The notes under the pieces are model-generated. The model worked only from the letters and a program-made list of their open reading frames with translations, was not told the DNA's origin and did not search any database. Positions 1-6,445 of a stretch of DNA of 8,583 nt are shown here, one piece after another. This DNA is from Deltaproteobacteria bacterium (GTDB lineage: Bacteria; Desulfobacterota; Desulfobacteria; Desulfobacterales; JAFDDL01), in contig JAFDDL010000134.1 of NCBI GenBank assembly GCA_019310865.1, forward strand, positions 1 through 8,583, read 5' to 3'. Every line of letters starts with the position of its first letter. Position 1 is the first letter of the stretch. Position numbers and translations under genes: made by a program.

Positions 1-3000
1 GGTAGCTTAAAATGGGAACCAGAACTTAATATGACACCTCTTTCGATCACGTTCTCCAGTTCCCTCACGTTTCCCGGCCAGTCATAAGCTGCCAGGGATT
101 CCATGTCGGTTTTTGAAAATCCTTCGATGGACTTCCCGGTTTTTCCGTTATAGATCTTCAGAAAAAATTGGGCCAACAGGGGGATGTCATCCCTTCTTTC
201 CTTAAGAGGGGGCACATGGATGGGAAACACATTCAGCCTGAAAAATAGATCCTCACGAAACTTGTTTTCACGGATGAGCTGTTTGAGATTGCGATTCGTG
301 GCAGCCACCAGTCTAAAGTCGGACTGGAGGGTTTGTTTGCCCCCCACGCGCTCAAACTCTTTGCTCTGCAGCACCCGTAGCAGGCGAATCTGAACATCTA
401 ACGAAATATCACCGATTTCGTCAAGGAACAAGGTGCCTTTGTTGGCAAGCTCGAAGCGGCCCAATCTTCGTTCCGTAGCGCCGGTGAATGCGCCCTTTTC
501 GTGGCCGAAAAGCTCACTGGCGATCAGCGTGTCCGGAAACGCACTGCAGTTCACCCGGATAAACGGTTCTTTCCTTCTTTTACTTCTTCGGTGAACCGCC
601 CGTGCGATCAACTCCTTTCCAACGCCGGTTTCTCCCTGAATCAGAACGGTGGCGTCGGTTCCGGCAACTCTGTCGGCATCTTTCAGGACACGGATGAAGG
701 CCGCACTTTTACCGACAATTTCCTCAAAATGGATATAATCAAGATGCTGTTCCTCAATGTGCTGCTTTTCCTCTTTGCGCTTCTGGGCAAGGTTCTTTAT
801 CTCTTCATAAGCGCTTACATTATCCATGGCAATTGAGGCTTGCGCGGCAAAATACTGAAGGATTTCAAGATCGGTTTTTTTGAATTTATTGGAAAACAGA
901 CGGTTGTCGAGGTAAAGCACGCCAACCACTTCATCCCTGAATTTCATGGGCACACAGATACAGGAAGCAATGTCACCCGAATGGAGGGAGGTCTTTTGTT
1001 GATGGGTGTTTTTCTCGAGAACTTGCGCCTCTCCGGTTGAAGCCACTTGAATAATCGTTTCCATGGAGGACTTGAAATTCGGTAGGGTGATATCAGCAGA
1101 GGTCAGATTTCTAGCAGCTCGAAGCTTTGGCTTGGTTGCGGTTTTATTCCCCTTTTCAATAATAAAAATCGCCCCCCGCTCGGCACCGGTTATTTGATTT
1201 GCCTTGGAAATGATATGATGAACCAGTTCCTTGTTATCTCTTATTGAGATTATCTCCTGGCTTAATACCATGATTTCCTTGAGAAGGTCACGATCCGTAT
1301 CAAGATTTTCAAATGACAATCTCAATTCTTTTGGGATTAAATCCATACCAATTGAATTGACGATTTTCTCAACCTGCTTCTTTGTCGAAAGCGCCTTTTC
1401 CTTTAATCCTAACGACATATACTCTTTGGAAAGTTCCAGCAATACGCCGGCCGTTAACGACTTGTGCCCGGATTTATTAAACCACTTGAATGAATTTTCA
1501 AAGGACTGGATTATCTTTCCGGACGAATCTCCTTCGCGCCGAAGCAGCCGCCCCTTATAAAAGTAACCGTTTCCCCGGTCTATCATGTTCCTGCTTCGAA
1601 TCGATAGATCAATTTGTGTTTTTATGGAAAAATTACCGACAGGGGGGAGCTCACCCAGCTCCATAGCCCAAAGCAGTTCAAACAGAGCCGTGTAGGGGAT
1701 ACTGAACAAATCTTCCTTTCGGGCCTTTCGGAGGTATTCCTTTAAGTAGCCGACACTTTTTTCCGGTTGTTTTTTCAGATAATACGCCATGGCCAGTTGT
1801 GTCGAGATGACTGTTTCCAACGTATGGGCCGATATGTCGACGGCTGTTTGAAGACTTGTTTCCAGGTAACTCAATGCCTCATCCACTTTTCCGGAACCGA
1901 GAAGATGGGCTCCAAGGGCATTGCATGACTGACATAAAGTGTGTTTGTCCCCCTTTTCTTTGCTATAATTATAAATCGAATCCACCAGGCCAAAGCCTTG
2001 GGTCACCTGACCGGTGGATATGTAAGATACGCCGATCATCACGGTGGCCATTGAAGAAAAATGTCCATGGGGATATTTTTCCACATCTTGCATAATCGTT
2101 TCATAATGCTTGACAACCTCATGTAGCTGTCCTTGATAATATAAATAGAATATTCGGAAAGCCGCCGTTTCACGCCGAAAACTGTGGTCATCAATCTCAT
2201 CTGAAATCAAAAAACCGCGCTTAAAATGCTGGAGCGCCGTTGAATAGTTTGAAAGGAACCACTCGTTCCTTGCCAAATTCAGCTCCAACAGAGCGATCTG
2301 CCGCTTCATGCCATTGGCTTCAGCCTTAACGATTGCATTCTTCAATACGGATATTATTTCTTCGGAATTACGGATATCTCCCACTATTTTGGATGAGTTG
2401 ATGGCCGCCCGGCAATACAGGTAAATTTCATCTTCACCCGCTTTATCCGTTAGATCGTTTAATATCTTTAAGTAGCATGCATAGGCATTTGTAAAGCGGT
2501 TGGCGTAGCGATAGGCGTCGCCGGCCTTTAGGAGCAGCCGGCATTGGGAGAGGTCGTTTTCAACATGCAACAGGTGGCCGGCGACCGAAAGAATCTTTTC
2601 ATCATTCTCGATGGGATTATTCAGAAGGATACTTACTATTTGTTGATGCTTGTGTGTTTTTTCCTCGTTGCCAAGCGTTCCCAGAAACGGTTCTTTTTGT
2701 TTTTTGTTTATAAAGCAATATTCCCCCGCACCTTTTCTGATGAGTATCTTCTTGCCAATCGCCGTCTCGAATACCGATAGAATCTTTGAGGCGTTCAGTT
2801 CGGTCAGATCTATCACCCAATCTATGGAAAACGATCCTTCAAACAGAGCGACAATTGCCATGATGTCATCATAATCTAACCGATCGTTTTTATAACCTTT
2901 TTTAATATCGATATCATTTTCTACGACCCATTCCTGGTTAAGGCTTTCAAACAGCGTACGAACGAATCCACTGTCTTTCAAATCATCGTTGATTTTATTC

Positions 3001-3347
3001 AGCATCCGGCGGGTGGCGTGATAGGTAAGCCCGATTTTATTCGACAGGCCCTTAGCTGTTGGGGTTGTCATATCACCAATAACTATATAAACAGCCCAAA
3101 ACCAATGATGCAGTGGAATGCGCGTACGGTTCATGAGCGTGCCGGCCGTTACCGATGTCTGATGGCCGCAGCTTTTACATTGCAGCATATCACGTGTCGC
3201 AACATCATAACATCGATGGTGACCGCAGGATGAACAAATAAACCCATCCGGCCATCGCACATTAAATAAATGTTCACGGCATGTTTTTTCAGTGGAAAAT
3301 CGATTCTTAAATTCGCTAAATCGTACCTCCAGCTGGGAATCGAGCAT
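1..3347 (-). CDS. Sigma-54-dependent activator with N-terminal IS1595-transposase-like zinc ribbon, winged helix/TPR, GAF and AAA+ domains (3' end outside window)
   Basis: An unbroken minus-strand frame runs from ATG at 3347 to the left edge, at least 1115 codons. The start is set by a strong GTAAGGAGGGG site just upstream. Residues 23-63 form a zinc ribbon: C38-SS-C41 and C57-KS-C60, with C23 and the phrases LFNVRWPDGF and QTSVTAGT. Residues 74-120 (IPLHHWFWAVY, then a GL..KIG..YHATRRMLNKI stretch) continue the match to the IS1595-family transposase N-terminus; no DDE catalytic part follows. Residues about 155-235 resemble the winged helix found after STAND-type ATPases, about 265-685 are TPR-like helices, and about 690-845 are GAF (CVPMKFRDEVVGVLYLDN). 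The AAA+ domain has Walker A GETGVGKE at 905-912, GAFTGA at 952-957 and Walker B FLDE ending at 976-977. It should hydrolyse ATP to open sigma-54 polymerase complexes in the cytoplasm. Any C-terminal HTH lies outside the window. Domain calls from AAA+ and GAF are near certain; the transposase link is by motif recognition. Confidence 0.95.
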   Translation of the reverse strand, partial: MLDSQLEVRFSEFKNRFSTEKTCREHLFNVRWPDGFICSSCGHHRCYDVATRDMLQCKSCGHQTSVTAGTLMNRTRIPLHHWFWAVYIVIGDMTTPTAKGLSNKIGLTYHATRRMLNKINDDLKDSGFVRTLFESLNQEWVVENDIDIKKGYKNDRLDYDDIMAIVALFEGSFSIDWVIDLTELNASKILSVFETAIGKKILIRKGAGEYCFINKKQKEPFLGTLGNEEKTHKHQQIVSILLNNPIENDEKILSVAGHLLHVENDLSQCRLLLKAGDAYRYANRFTNAYACYLKILNDLTDKAGEDEIYLYCRAAINSSKIVGDIRNSEEIISVLKNAIVKAEANGMKRQIALLELNLARNEWFLSNYSTALQHFKRGFLISDEIDDHSFRRETAAFRIFYLYYQGQLHEVVKHYETIMQDVEKYPHGHFSSMATVMIGVSYISTGQVTQGFGLVDSIYNYSKEKGDKHTLCQSCNALGAHLLGSGKVDEALSYLETSLQTAVDISAHTLETVISTQLAMAYYLKKQPEKSVGYLKEYLRKARKEDLFSIPYTALFELLWAMELGELPPVGNFSIKTQIDLSIRSRNMIDRGNGYFYKGRLLRREGDSSGKIIQSFENSFKWFNKSGHKSLTAGVLLELSKEYMSLGLKEKALSTKKQVEKIVNSIGMDLIPKELRLSFENLDTDRDLLKEIMVLSQEIISIRDNKELVHHIISKANQITGAERGAIFIIEKGNKTATKPKLRAARNLTSADITLPNFKSSMETIIQVASTGEAQVLEKNTHQQKTSLHSGDIASCICVPMKFRDEVVGVLYLDNRLFSNKFKKTDLEILQYFAAQASIAMDNVSAYEEIKNLAQKRKEEKQHIEEQHLDYIHFEEIVGKSAAFIRVLKDADRVAGTDATVLIQGETGVGKELIARAVHRRSKRRKEPFIRVNCSAFPDTLIASELFGHEKGAFTGATERRLGRFELANKGTLFLDEIGDISLDVQIRLLRVLQSKEFERVGGKQTLQSDFRLVAATNRNLKQLIRENKFREDLFFRLNVFPIHVPPLKERRDDIPLLAQFFLKIYNGKTGKSIEGFSKTDMESLAAYDWPGNVRELENVIERGVILSSGSHFKL
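304..383 (-). repeat. Source segment of an inverted 80-bp repeat (AAA+ domain, residues 989-1015)
   Basis: This stretch of the activator gene, beginning LLRVLQSKEFERVGG, is repeated in opposite orientation at 6115-6194. Positions 304-368 match the copy at 64 of 65 bases. Positions 369-383 match at 10 of 15 bases, and all five differences are synonymous. Here the sequence sits inside an intact reading frame, so this is the functional member of the pair. Confidence 0.9.
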
Positions 3348-3366
3348 TTCCCCTCCTTACAGATGA

Positions 3367-3386
3367 CGTCAATAAGTGATTTGACG
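3367..3386. promoter_or_regulatory. Inverted repeat in the divergent regulator/acylase intergenic region
   Basis: CGTCAA, an 8-nt spacer and TTGACG form a perfect 6-bp-arm inverted repeat about 20 bp upstream of the activator start and about 77 bp upstream of the acylase -24 box. It overlaps the palindrome TGACGTCA (3364-3371). It could be an operator for autoregulation, an activator site for the acylase promoter, or a leader hairpin. Its CGTCA lies 97 bp before the -24 GG, the same distance as the CGTCA in the promoter module at 6224-6348. The role is inference. The rest of the 188-bp intergenic region is AT-rich, and I see no convincing sigma-70 promoter for the activator in it. Confidence 0.4.
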
Positions 3387-3462
3387 GAATGCAGAAAATG
3401 GTTTAATGTAATTTTCCTTATAATACTTTATGGCTAAAAGCAACTTTTTTGTTTCTTTTGTT

Positions 3463-3478
3463 TGGCATGAAAAATGTT
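3463..3478 (+). promoter_or_regulatory. Near-consensus sigma-54 (-24/-12) promoter for the acylase gene
   Basis: TGGCATGAAAAATGTT has the -24 GG (3464-3465) and correct 10-nt spacing, but the -12 dinucleotide is GT rather than GC (3476-3477). Transcription would begin near 3489, about 47 nt before the start codon. It resembles the two better -24/-12 boxes at 6333 and 8409, which supports the call despite the weak -12 element. The tandem activator elements seen upstream of those two are not recognisable here. Confidence 0.6.
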
Positions 3479-3522
3479 TTTCAAAATCAATCACAGTTCA
3501 TGGACATTTATACAGACCATCG

Positions 3523-3529
3523 AAGGGGG
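3523..3529 (+). promoter_or_regulatory. Ribosome binding site fixing a TTG start
   Basis: AAGGGGG lies six bases before TTG at 3536. The same AAGGGGG at the same distance precedes the STAS gene at 8455. The first in-frame ATG, at 3578, has no purine-rich site before it, so TTG is preferred. The ATG start would give a more conventional signal-peptide N-region. Confidence 0.6.
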
Positions 3530-3535
3530 TAATCA

Positions 3536-6076
3536 TTGAATTCAGATAATGTTCTCGTATCCAAAATCAAACTCGTGATGAAAAAGTCGACGAACGGTCT
3601 TTCATGGGTCCTTCTAATTATTCTTTTGAGTCTCGGTTCCTTTGGGTGTCTCCATCCGCAGACGACTCCCGCCACCAAACTTGAAATAAAACGGGATGAC
3701 AAGGGCGTCTGGTATATTACCGGGCCAAAAACCGCCGGTGTATACGATATTTATGAGAAAATGGGTTATGCAGTGGCCACGGACCGCTTATGGGAGGCAG
3801 AATTTAAAAGAATTAAGGCAGCCGGTCGACTGGCCGAACTTCTTGGTTCTGGTGTGAGCGGATACAATCTCATTGATATCGATAAGTACACACATGCGAC
3901 CCGCTACACCAAAAAAGCGTTATTGGAGATCTTTGAGAGTCTGGATCAGACCTCAAGAGATATTGTTAACGGATATGTAGCCGGGTTTAACCGACGTATT
4001 GCTGAGGTTCAGGCGATTGAGTCAATTCTTCCCTTCGAGTTTAAACATTTTAAGTGGCCACTTTCGAACTGGACCGCGCTGGATATCCTGTCTTGCGTCA
4101 TTGACTTACAGAGAGCGTTTGATCCCGAGGCTTCAATCATCAGCAACAAAATGCAGCTTGAAAATGTTACGCTCTACGAGGAACTTCGGAAAAAATTCCC
4201 TCAAAATTATTCGGATATGTTCAATGACCTGAGGTGGGCCAATGATCCGGATACGCTCACCTATATCCCGACCAAACATACAACGCATGGCAGTCCGGAT
4301 ACGGTAAAGACCCAGCCGATTACCGGCAACCTGAATCTTGCCTTACGAAGCGATGATACCGAAAAATTAAACCAGCGGTATTCCAATATGATGAATACAC
4401 TGGCGGCCTTCAACGCCTACACAAAGGCGGGAAGCTATGCCTGGGTCGTGTCAGGGAATAAAACCGCATCTGGTAATCCGATACTCTACTCAGGGCCACA
4501 AATGGGCTTTGCGGCCCCTTCCCTTGCCACCCAAGGATGCATTCGCGCCGGCGGGCTGGATGTATTCGGTTTGGCATTGACCGCTGTGCCGGCCATCTCT
4601 GTGGGTGTTACCCCTCATCATGCCTGGTCGGTACAAGTGGGTCAAGCACATACAGTGGATTACTATTATGAAAAGGCCCAGGATGTCGCCTACGATAGAG
4701 AAGAAATTATCAAGGTGAAAAATGGCGCGGAAATTAAATTCAAAATTTATAAAACCGATCATGGCCCTGTGATCCATCCGATTGATTATGATCCCCAAGA
4801 TCCTGGCGATACGATTATCTCCTGGAAATATGCCCACCGAAACCATGAATTCGGCTATTTAAAAGCCAACTACGATATGGCTCAAGCGCAAAACATGGAT
4901 GAATTTGGACGAGCAATCGAACAGCTGGGCATCTCTTTACACATCTGTTATGCCGATAAGGACAACAATATCGCCTATTGGATGTCCGGCCGCGATCCGG
5001 TTCGCCCAACAGGTGCTGATTACGATTATCGGTTTCCCCAGGGTTATTTCCCCGATCGCCCAATAGCTGAATGGGATTCCACCATCCTCAAACCCAGAAG
5101 CACGAATCGAAATACTGAGCAGGGATTTTACGGCGGCTGGAATAATAAGTGCCAGGCCGATTACGGTAACTCTTATAACAACTATTTCTACATGTTCGGT
5201 CCGTTCCATCGGGCACAGGTGATCCATGATTTTCTCAATAGTGGTAATAAGTTTACATTTGAAGACATTAGAGATCTGGCCATAGAGATCGGTGTGACAG
5301 ATGCCTTCAAATCCGCAAAATATGATGCAAGCGGGAACCCCGTCGGCAATGGCGGGAATCCCTGGAAATTTATTGATCGAGACTTCTCCAAAGCGGTGAA
5401 TGAAAACCCAACCCAGGACCGATTAAACGCTCTGAGGATTTTAAACGAATGGAATGGCCGTTTTGTTGATGGCACCCTTCGGAACAATCGTCAAGAGTGG
5501 ATATCAGGGACATCTCGTTCAGATGGTTGGATGTTGATGGATTCTTGGATTCGCGAGGTTCTCCGCATGACCTTTGCGGATGAATTGAATATTAAAACCT
5601 CGGGAAACGGCCCGACTATATATGATAGAGAACGCCCGCATATCCTCTTTAATACGCTGCTGCACGCCCTTCCGAACAACGCGACCCGTCTGGTTACCGG
5701 ATATGACTGGTTCCGGAACTTAGATGACCCCGGTGCACCACAAACCTGGGAAGATATCGTCGTAAAGGCATTGGACAGTGCTCTATCTAAATTGGGGAAC
5801 CGGCCCTGGGGCATCAATAAAAGAGGGGTGATTACTTATCGGCATGTCATTCTGGGTGCAATGAAACAAACGACACCTTATTCCTGTCGGGCTACTTATG
5901 GACATGTTGTGGAATACGCAAGTAATGGGCCGAAACGTGTGGAAAGTCTGTTTTCCTTAGGGCAATCCGGAACCATTCTGGGTTCAACGGAAGCGCCGAA
6001 ATATAATGAAAATTTCTTCGATATGTTACCGATGTTTAACGCATTTGATCATAGAGCCATCAATCCACCGGAATGA
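3536..6076 (+). CDS. Exported penicillin-G-acylase-like N-terminal nucleophile hydrolase (penicillin amidase family)
   Basis: The 846-residue product hydrolyses an amide bond of an acylated substrate; penicillins, N-acyl-homoserine lactones and other N-acyl compounds are possible, and sequence alone does not decide. It has a hydrophobic export segment at residues 22-36 and C38 after SFG, an imperfect lipobox, so it is periplasmic or a lipoprotein. The family expects autocatalytic cleavage before a serine: here G299/S300, in KAGSYAWVVSGNKTASG. Counting from S300, G-P-Q at positions 21-23 matches the E. coli penicillin G acylase GPQ, whose Gln B23 is conserved as Q322. The match continues through APS, GGLDVFG and AW..VGQ..TVD. 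The expected beta chain is 547 residues, close to the classical enzyme, and the gene looks intact. It is divergent from the sigma-54 activator and has its own -24/-12 promoter. Family is very likely; substrate is unknown. Confidence 0.93.
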   Translation: MNSDNVLVSKIKLVMKKSTNGLSWVLLIILLSLGSFGCLHPQTTPATKLEIKRDDKGVWYITGPKTAGVYDIYEKMGYAVATDRLWEAEFKRIKAAGRLAELLGSGVSGYNLIDIDKYTHATRYTKKALLEIFESLDQTSRDIVNGYVAGFNRRIAEVQAIESILPFEFKHFKWPLSNWTALDILSCVIDLQRAFDPEASIISNKMQLENVTLYEELRKKFPQNYSDMFNDLRWANDPDTLTYIPTKHTTHGSPDTVKTQPITGNLNLALRSDDTEKLNQRYSNMMNTLAAFNAYTKAGSYAWVVSGNKTASGNPILYSGPQMGFAAPSLATQGCIRAGGLDVFGLALTAVPAISVGVTPHHAWSVQVGQAHTVDYYYEKAQDVAYDREEIIKVKNGAEIKFKIYKTDHGPVIHPIDYDPQDPGDTIISWKYAHRNHEFGYLKANYDMAQAQNMDEFGRAIEQLGISLHICYADKDNNIAYWMSGRDPVRPTGADYDYRFPQGYFPDRPIAEWDSTILKPRSTNRNTEQGFYGGWNNKCQADYGNSYNNYFYMFGPFHRAQVIHDFLNSGNKFTFEDIRDLAIEIGVTDAFKSAKYDASGNPVGNGGNPWKFIDRDFSKAVNENPTQDRLNALRILNEWNGRFVDGTLRNNRQEWISGTSRSDGWMLMDSWIREVLRMTFADELNIKTSGNGPTIYDRERPHILFNTLLHALPNNATRLVTGYDWFRNLDDPGAPQTWEDIVVKALDSALSKLGNRPWGINKRGVITYRHVILGAMKQTTPYSCRATYGHVVEYASNGPKRVESLFSLGQSGTILGSTEAPKYNENFFDMLPMFNAFDHRAINPPE

Positions 6077-6114
6077 ACTCACATCCCTTTTTAAGATTTA
6101 TTGTCGTTAATTAA

Positions 6115-6194
6115 CTACTGAGGGTTCTTCAGAGCAAAGAGTTTGAGCGCGTGGGTGGCAAACAAACCCTCCAGTCCGACTTTAGACTGGTGGC
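6115..6194 (+). pseudogene. Relic fragment of a sigma-54 activator AAA+ domain
   Basis: This intergenic stretch encodes 26 codons starting LLRVLQSKEFERVGG and ending FRLV, plus two bases of the next codon. It is colinear with residues 989-1015 of the activator at 1-3347 but on the opposite strand. A stop codon (6112-6114) sits directly before it and homology ends abruptly after 6194, so it cannot make a functional domain. The last 65 bases differ at one position. The first 15 differ at five, all silent, which suggests that the fragment descends from a once-functional paralog, perhaps homogenised later by gene conversion. The bases between the acylase stop and this fragment (6077-6114) show no clear terminator hairpin. 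Confidence 0.85.
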
Positions 6195-6225
6195 AGAATC
6201 TATGGGCACGGCGGTGCACCTGAAA

Positions 6226-6260
6226 TACCTATATATCGTCATTGTACCTAATTATCAGCA
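6226..6260 (+). promoter_or_regulatory. Tandem 16-bp elements, candidate upstream activator sites (copy 1)
   Basis: TACCTATATATCGTCA (6226-6241) is followed by TACCTAATTATCAGCA (6245-6260). They match at 12 of 16 positions and start 19 bp apart. They lie 74-108 bp upstream of the -24 GG, a usual distance for sigma-54 activator binding. The protein that binds them is inferred to be the divergent activator, because it is the only regulator in view. Confidence 0.65.
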
Positions 6261-6332
6261 TAATGCATTGCTCAGATGCCGGCCGGCATTGATAACCTAT
6301 TGAAAATTCGTTATTAATTTTTCCAATTGGCT

Positions 6333-6348
6333 TGGTATGAAAATTGCT
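6333..6348 (+). promoter_or_regulatory. Sigma-54 (-24/-12) promoter of the DUF3604 gene
   Basis: TGGTATGAAAATTGCT has GG at 6334-6335, GC at 6346-6347 and exact 10-nt spacing, matching the TGGCAC-N5-TTGCW consensus except for two bases in the -24 half. The transcript would start near 6359, leaving a leader of nearly 90 nt. This also rules out a possible TTG start at 6344, which lies inside the -12 box. Confidence 0.85.
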
Positions 6349-6445
6349 CGTCAAAACACTGTTATGGTTTAATATGGTCCAAGATAAAAAAGTCGAGCCG
6401 GTCCCGGCCAGCAAACGATTTAACCGGATTATGCGGGAGGTCAAC

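Larger units (their letters stand above)
6224..6348 (+). repeat. Promoter module copy 1 (activator sites plus sigma-54 promoter)
   Basis: The block from AATACCTATATATCGTCA to the -12 box aligns end to end with 8298-8424 at roughly 75-80% identity by eye, with a few small gaps. The first 18 bases are identical, as is TATCAGCATAATG a little further on. Flanks outside the block are unrelated. Conservation of exactly the interval from the upstream elements to the -12 box, in front of two unrelated genes, indicates a duplicated regulatory region under selection. Confidence 0.85.

Noticed and set aside
184..3233. Several 66-111-codon plus-strand frames between 184 and 3233
   Set aside because: All lie opposite the continuous activator frame with its conserved AAA+, GAF and zinc-ribbon motifs; none has a convincing ribosome site or domain.
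3000..3347. A recent IS1595 insertion disrupting the activator
   Set aside because: The frame is continuous into the downstream domains, no transposase catalytic domain is present and no terminal inverted repeats or target duplication were seen. It reads as a stable fusion.
3415..3445. Sigma-70-like promoter for the activator on the minus strand (TATTAT or TATAAG with an upstream TTGCTT)
   Set aside because: The available -10 and -35 matches have spacings of 12 or 15 bp, so neither is a credible promoter; the AT-rich context makes chance matches likely.
6077..6114. Rho-independent terminator after the acylase gene (CCCTTTTTAAG)
   Set aside because: There is a short T run but no stem before it.
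6261..6290. Palindromic GCCGGCCGGC and AGCA/TGCT arms in module copy 1 as operators
   Set aside because: Neither symmetry is preserved in module copy 2, so they are unlikely to be the conserved binding determinant.
6344..6445. Upstream TTG start extending the DUF3604 protein by 34 residues
   Set aside because: The codon lies within the sigma-54 -12 box, upstream of the expected transcript start. The ATG at 6446 has a good ribosome site and begins a signal peptide directly.
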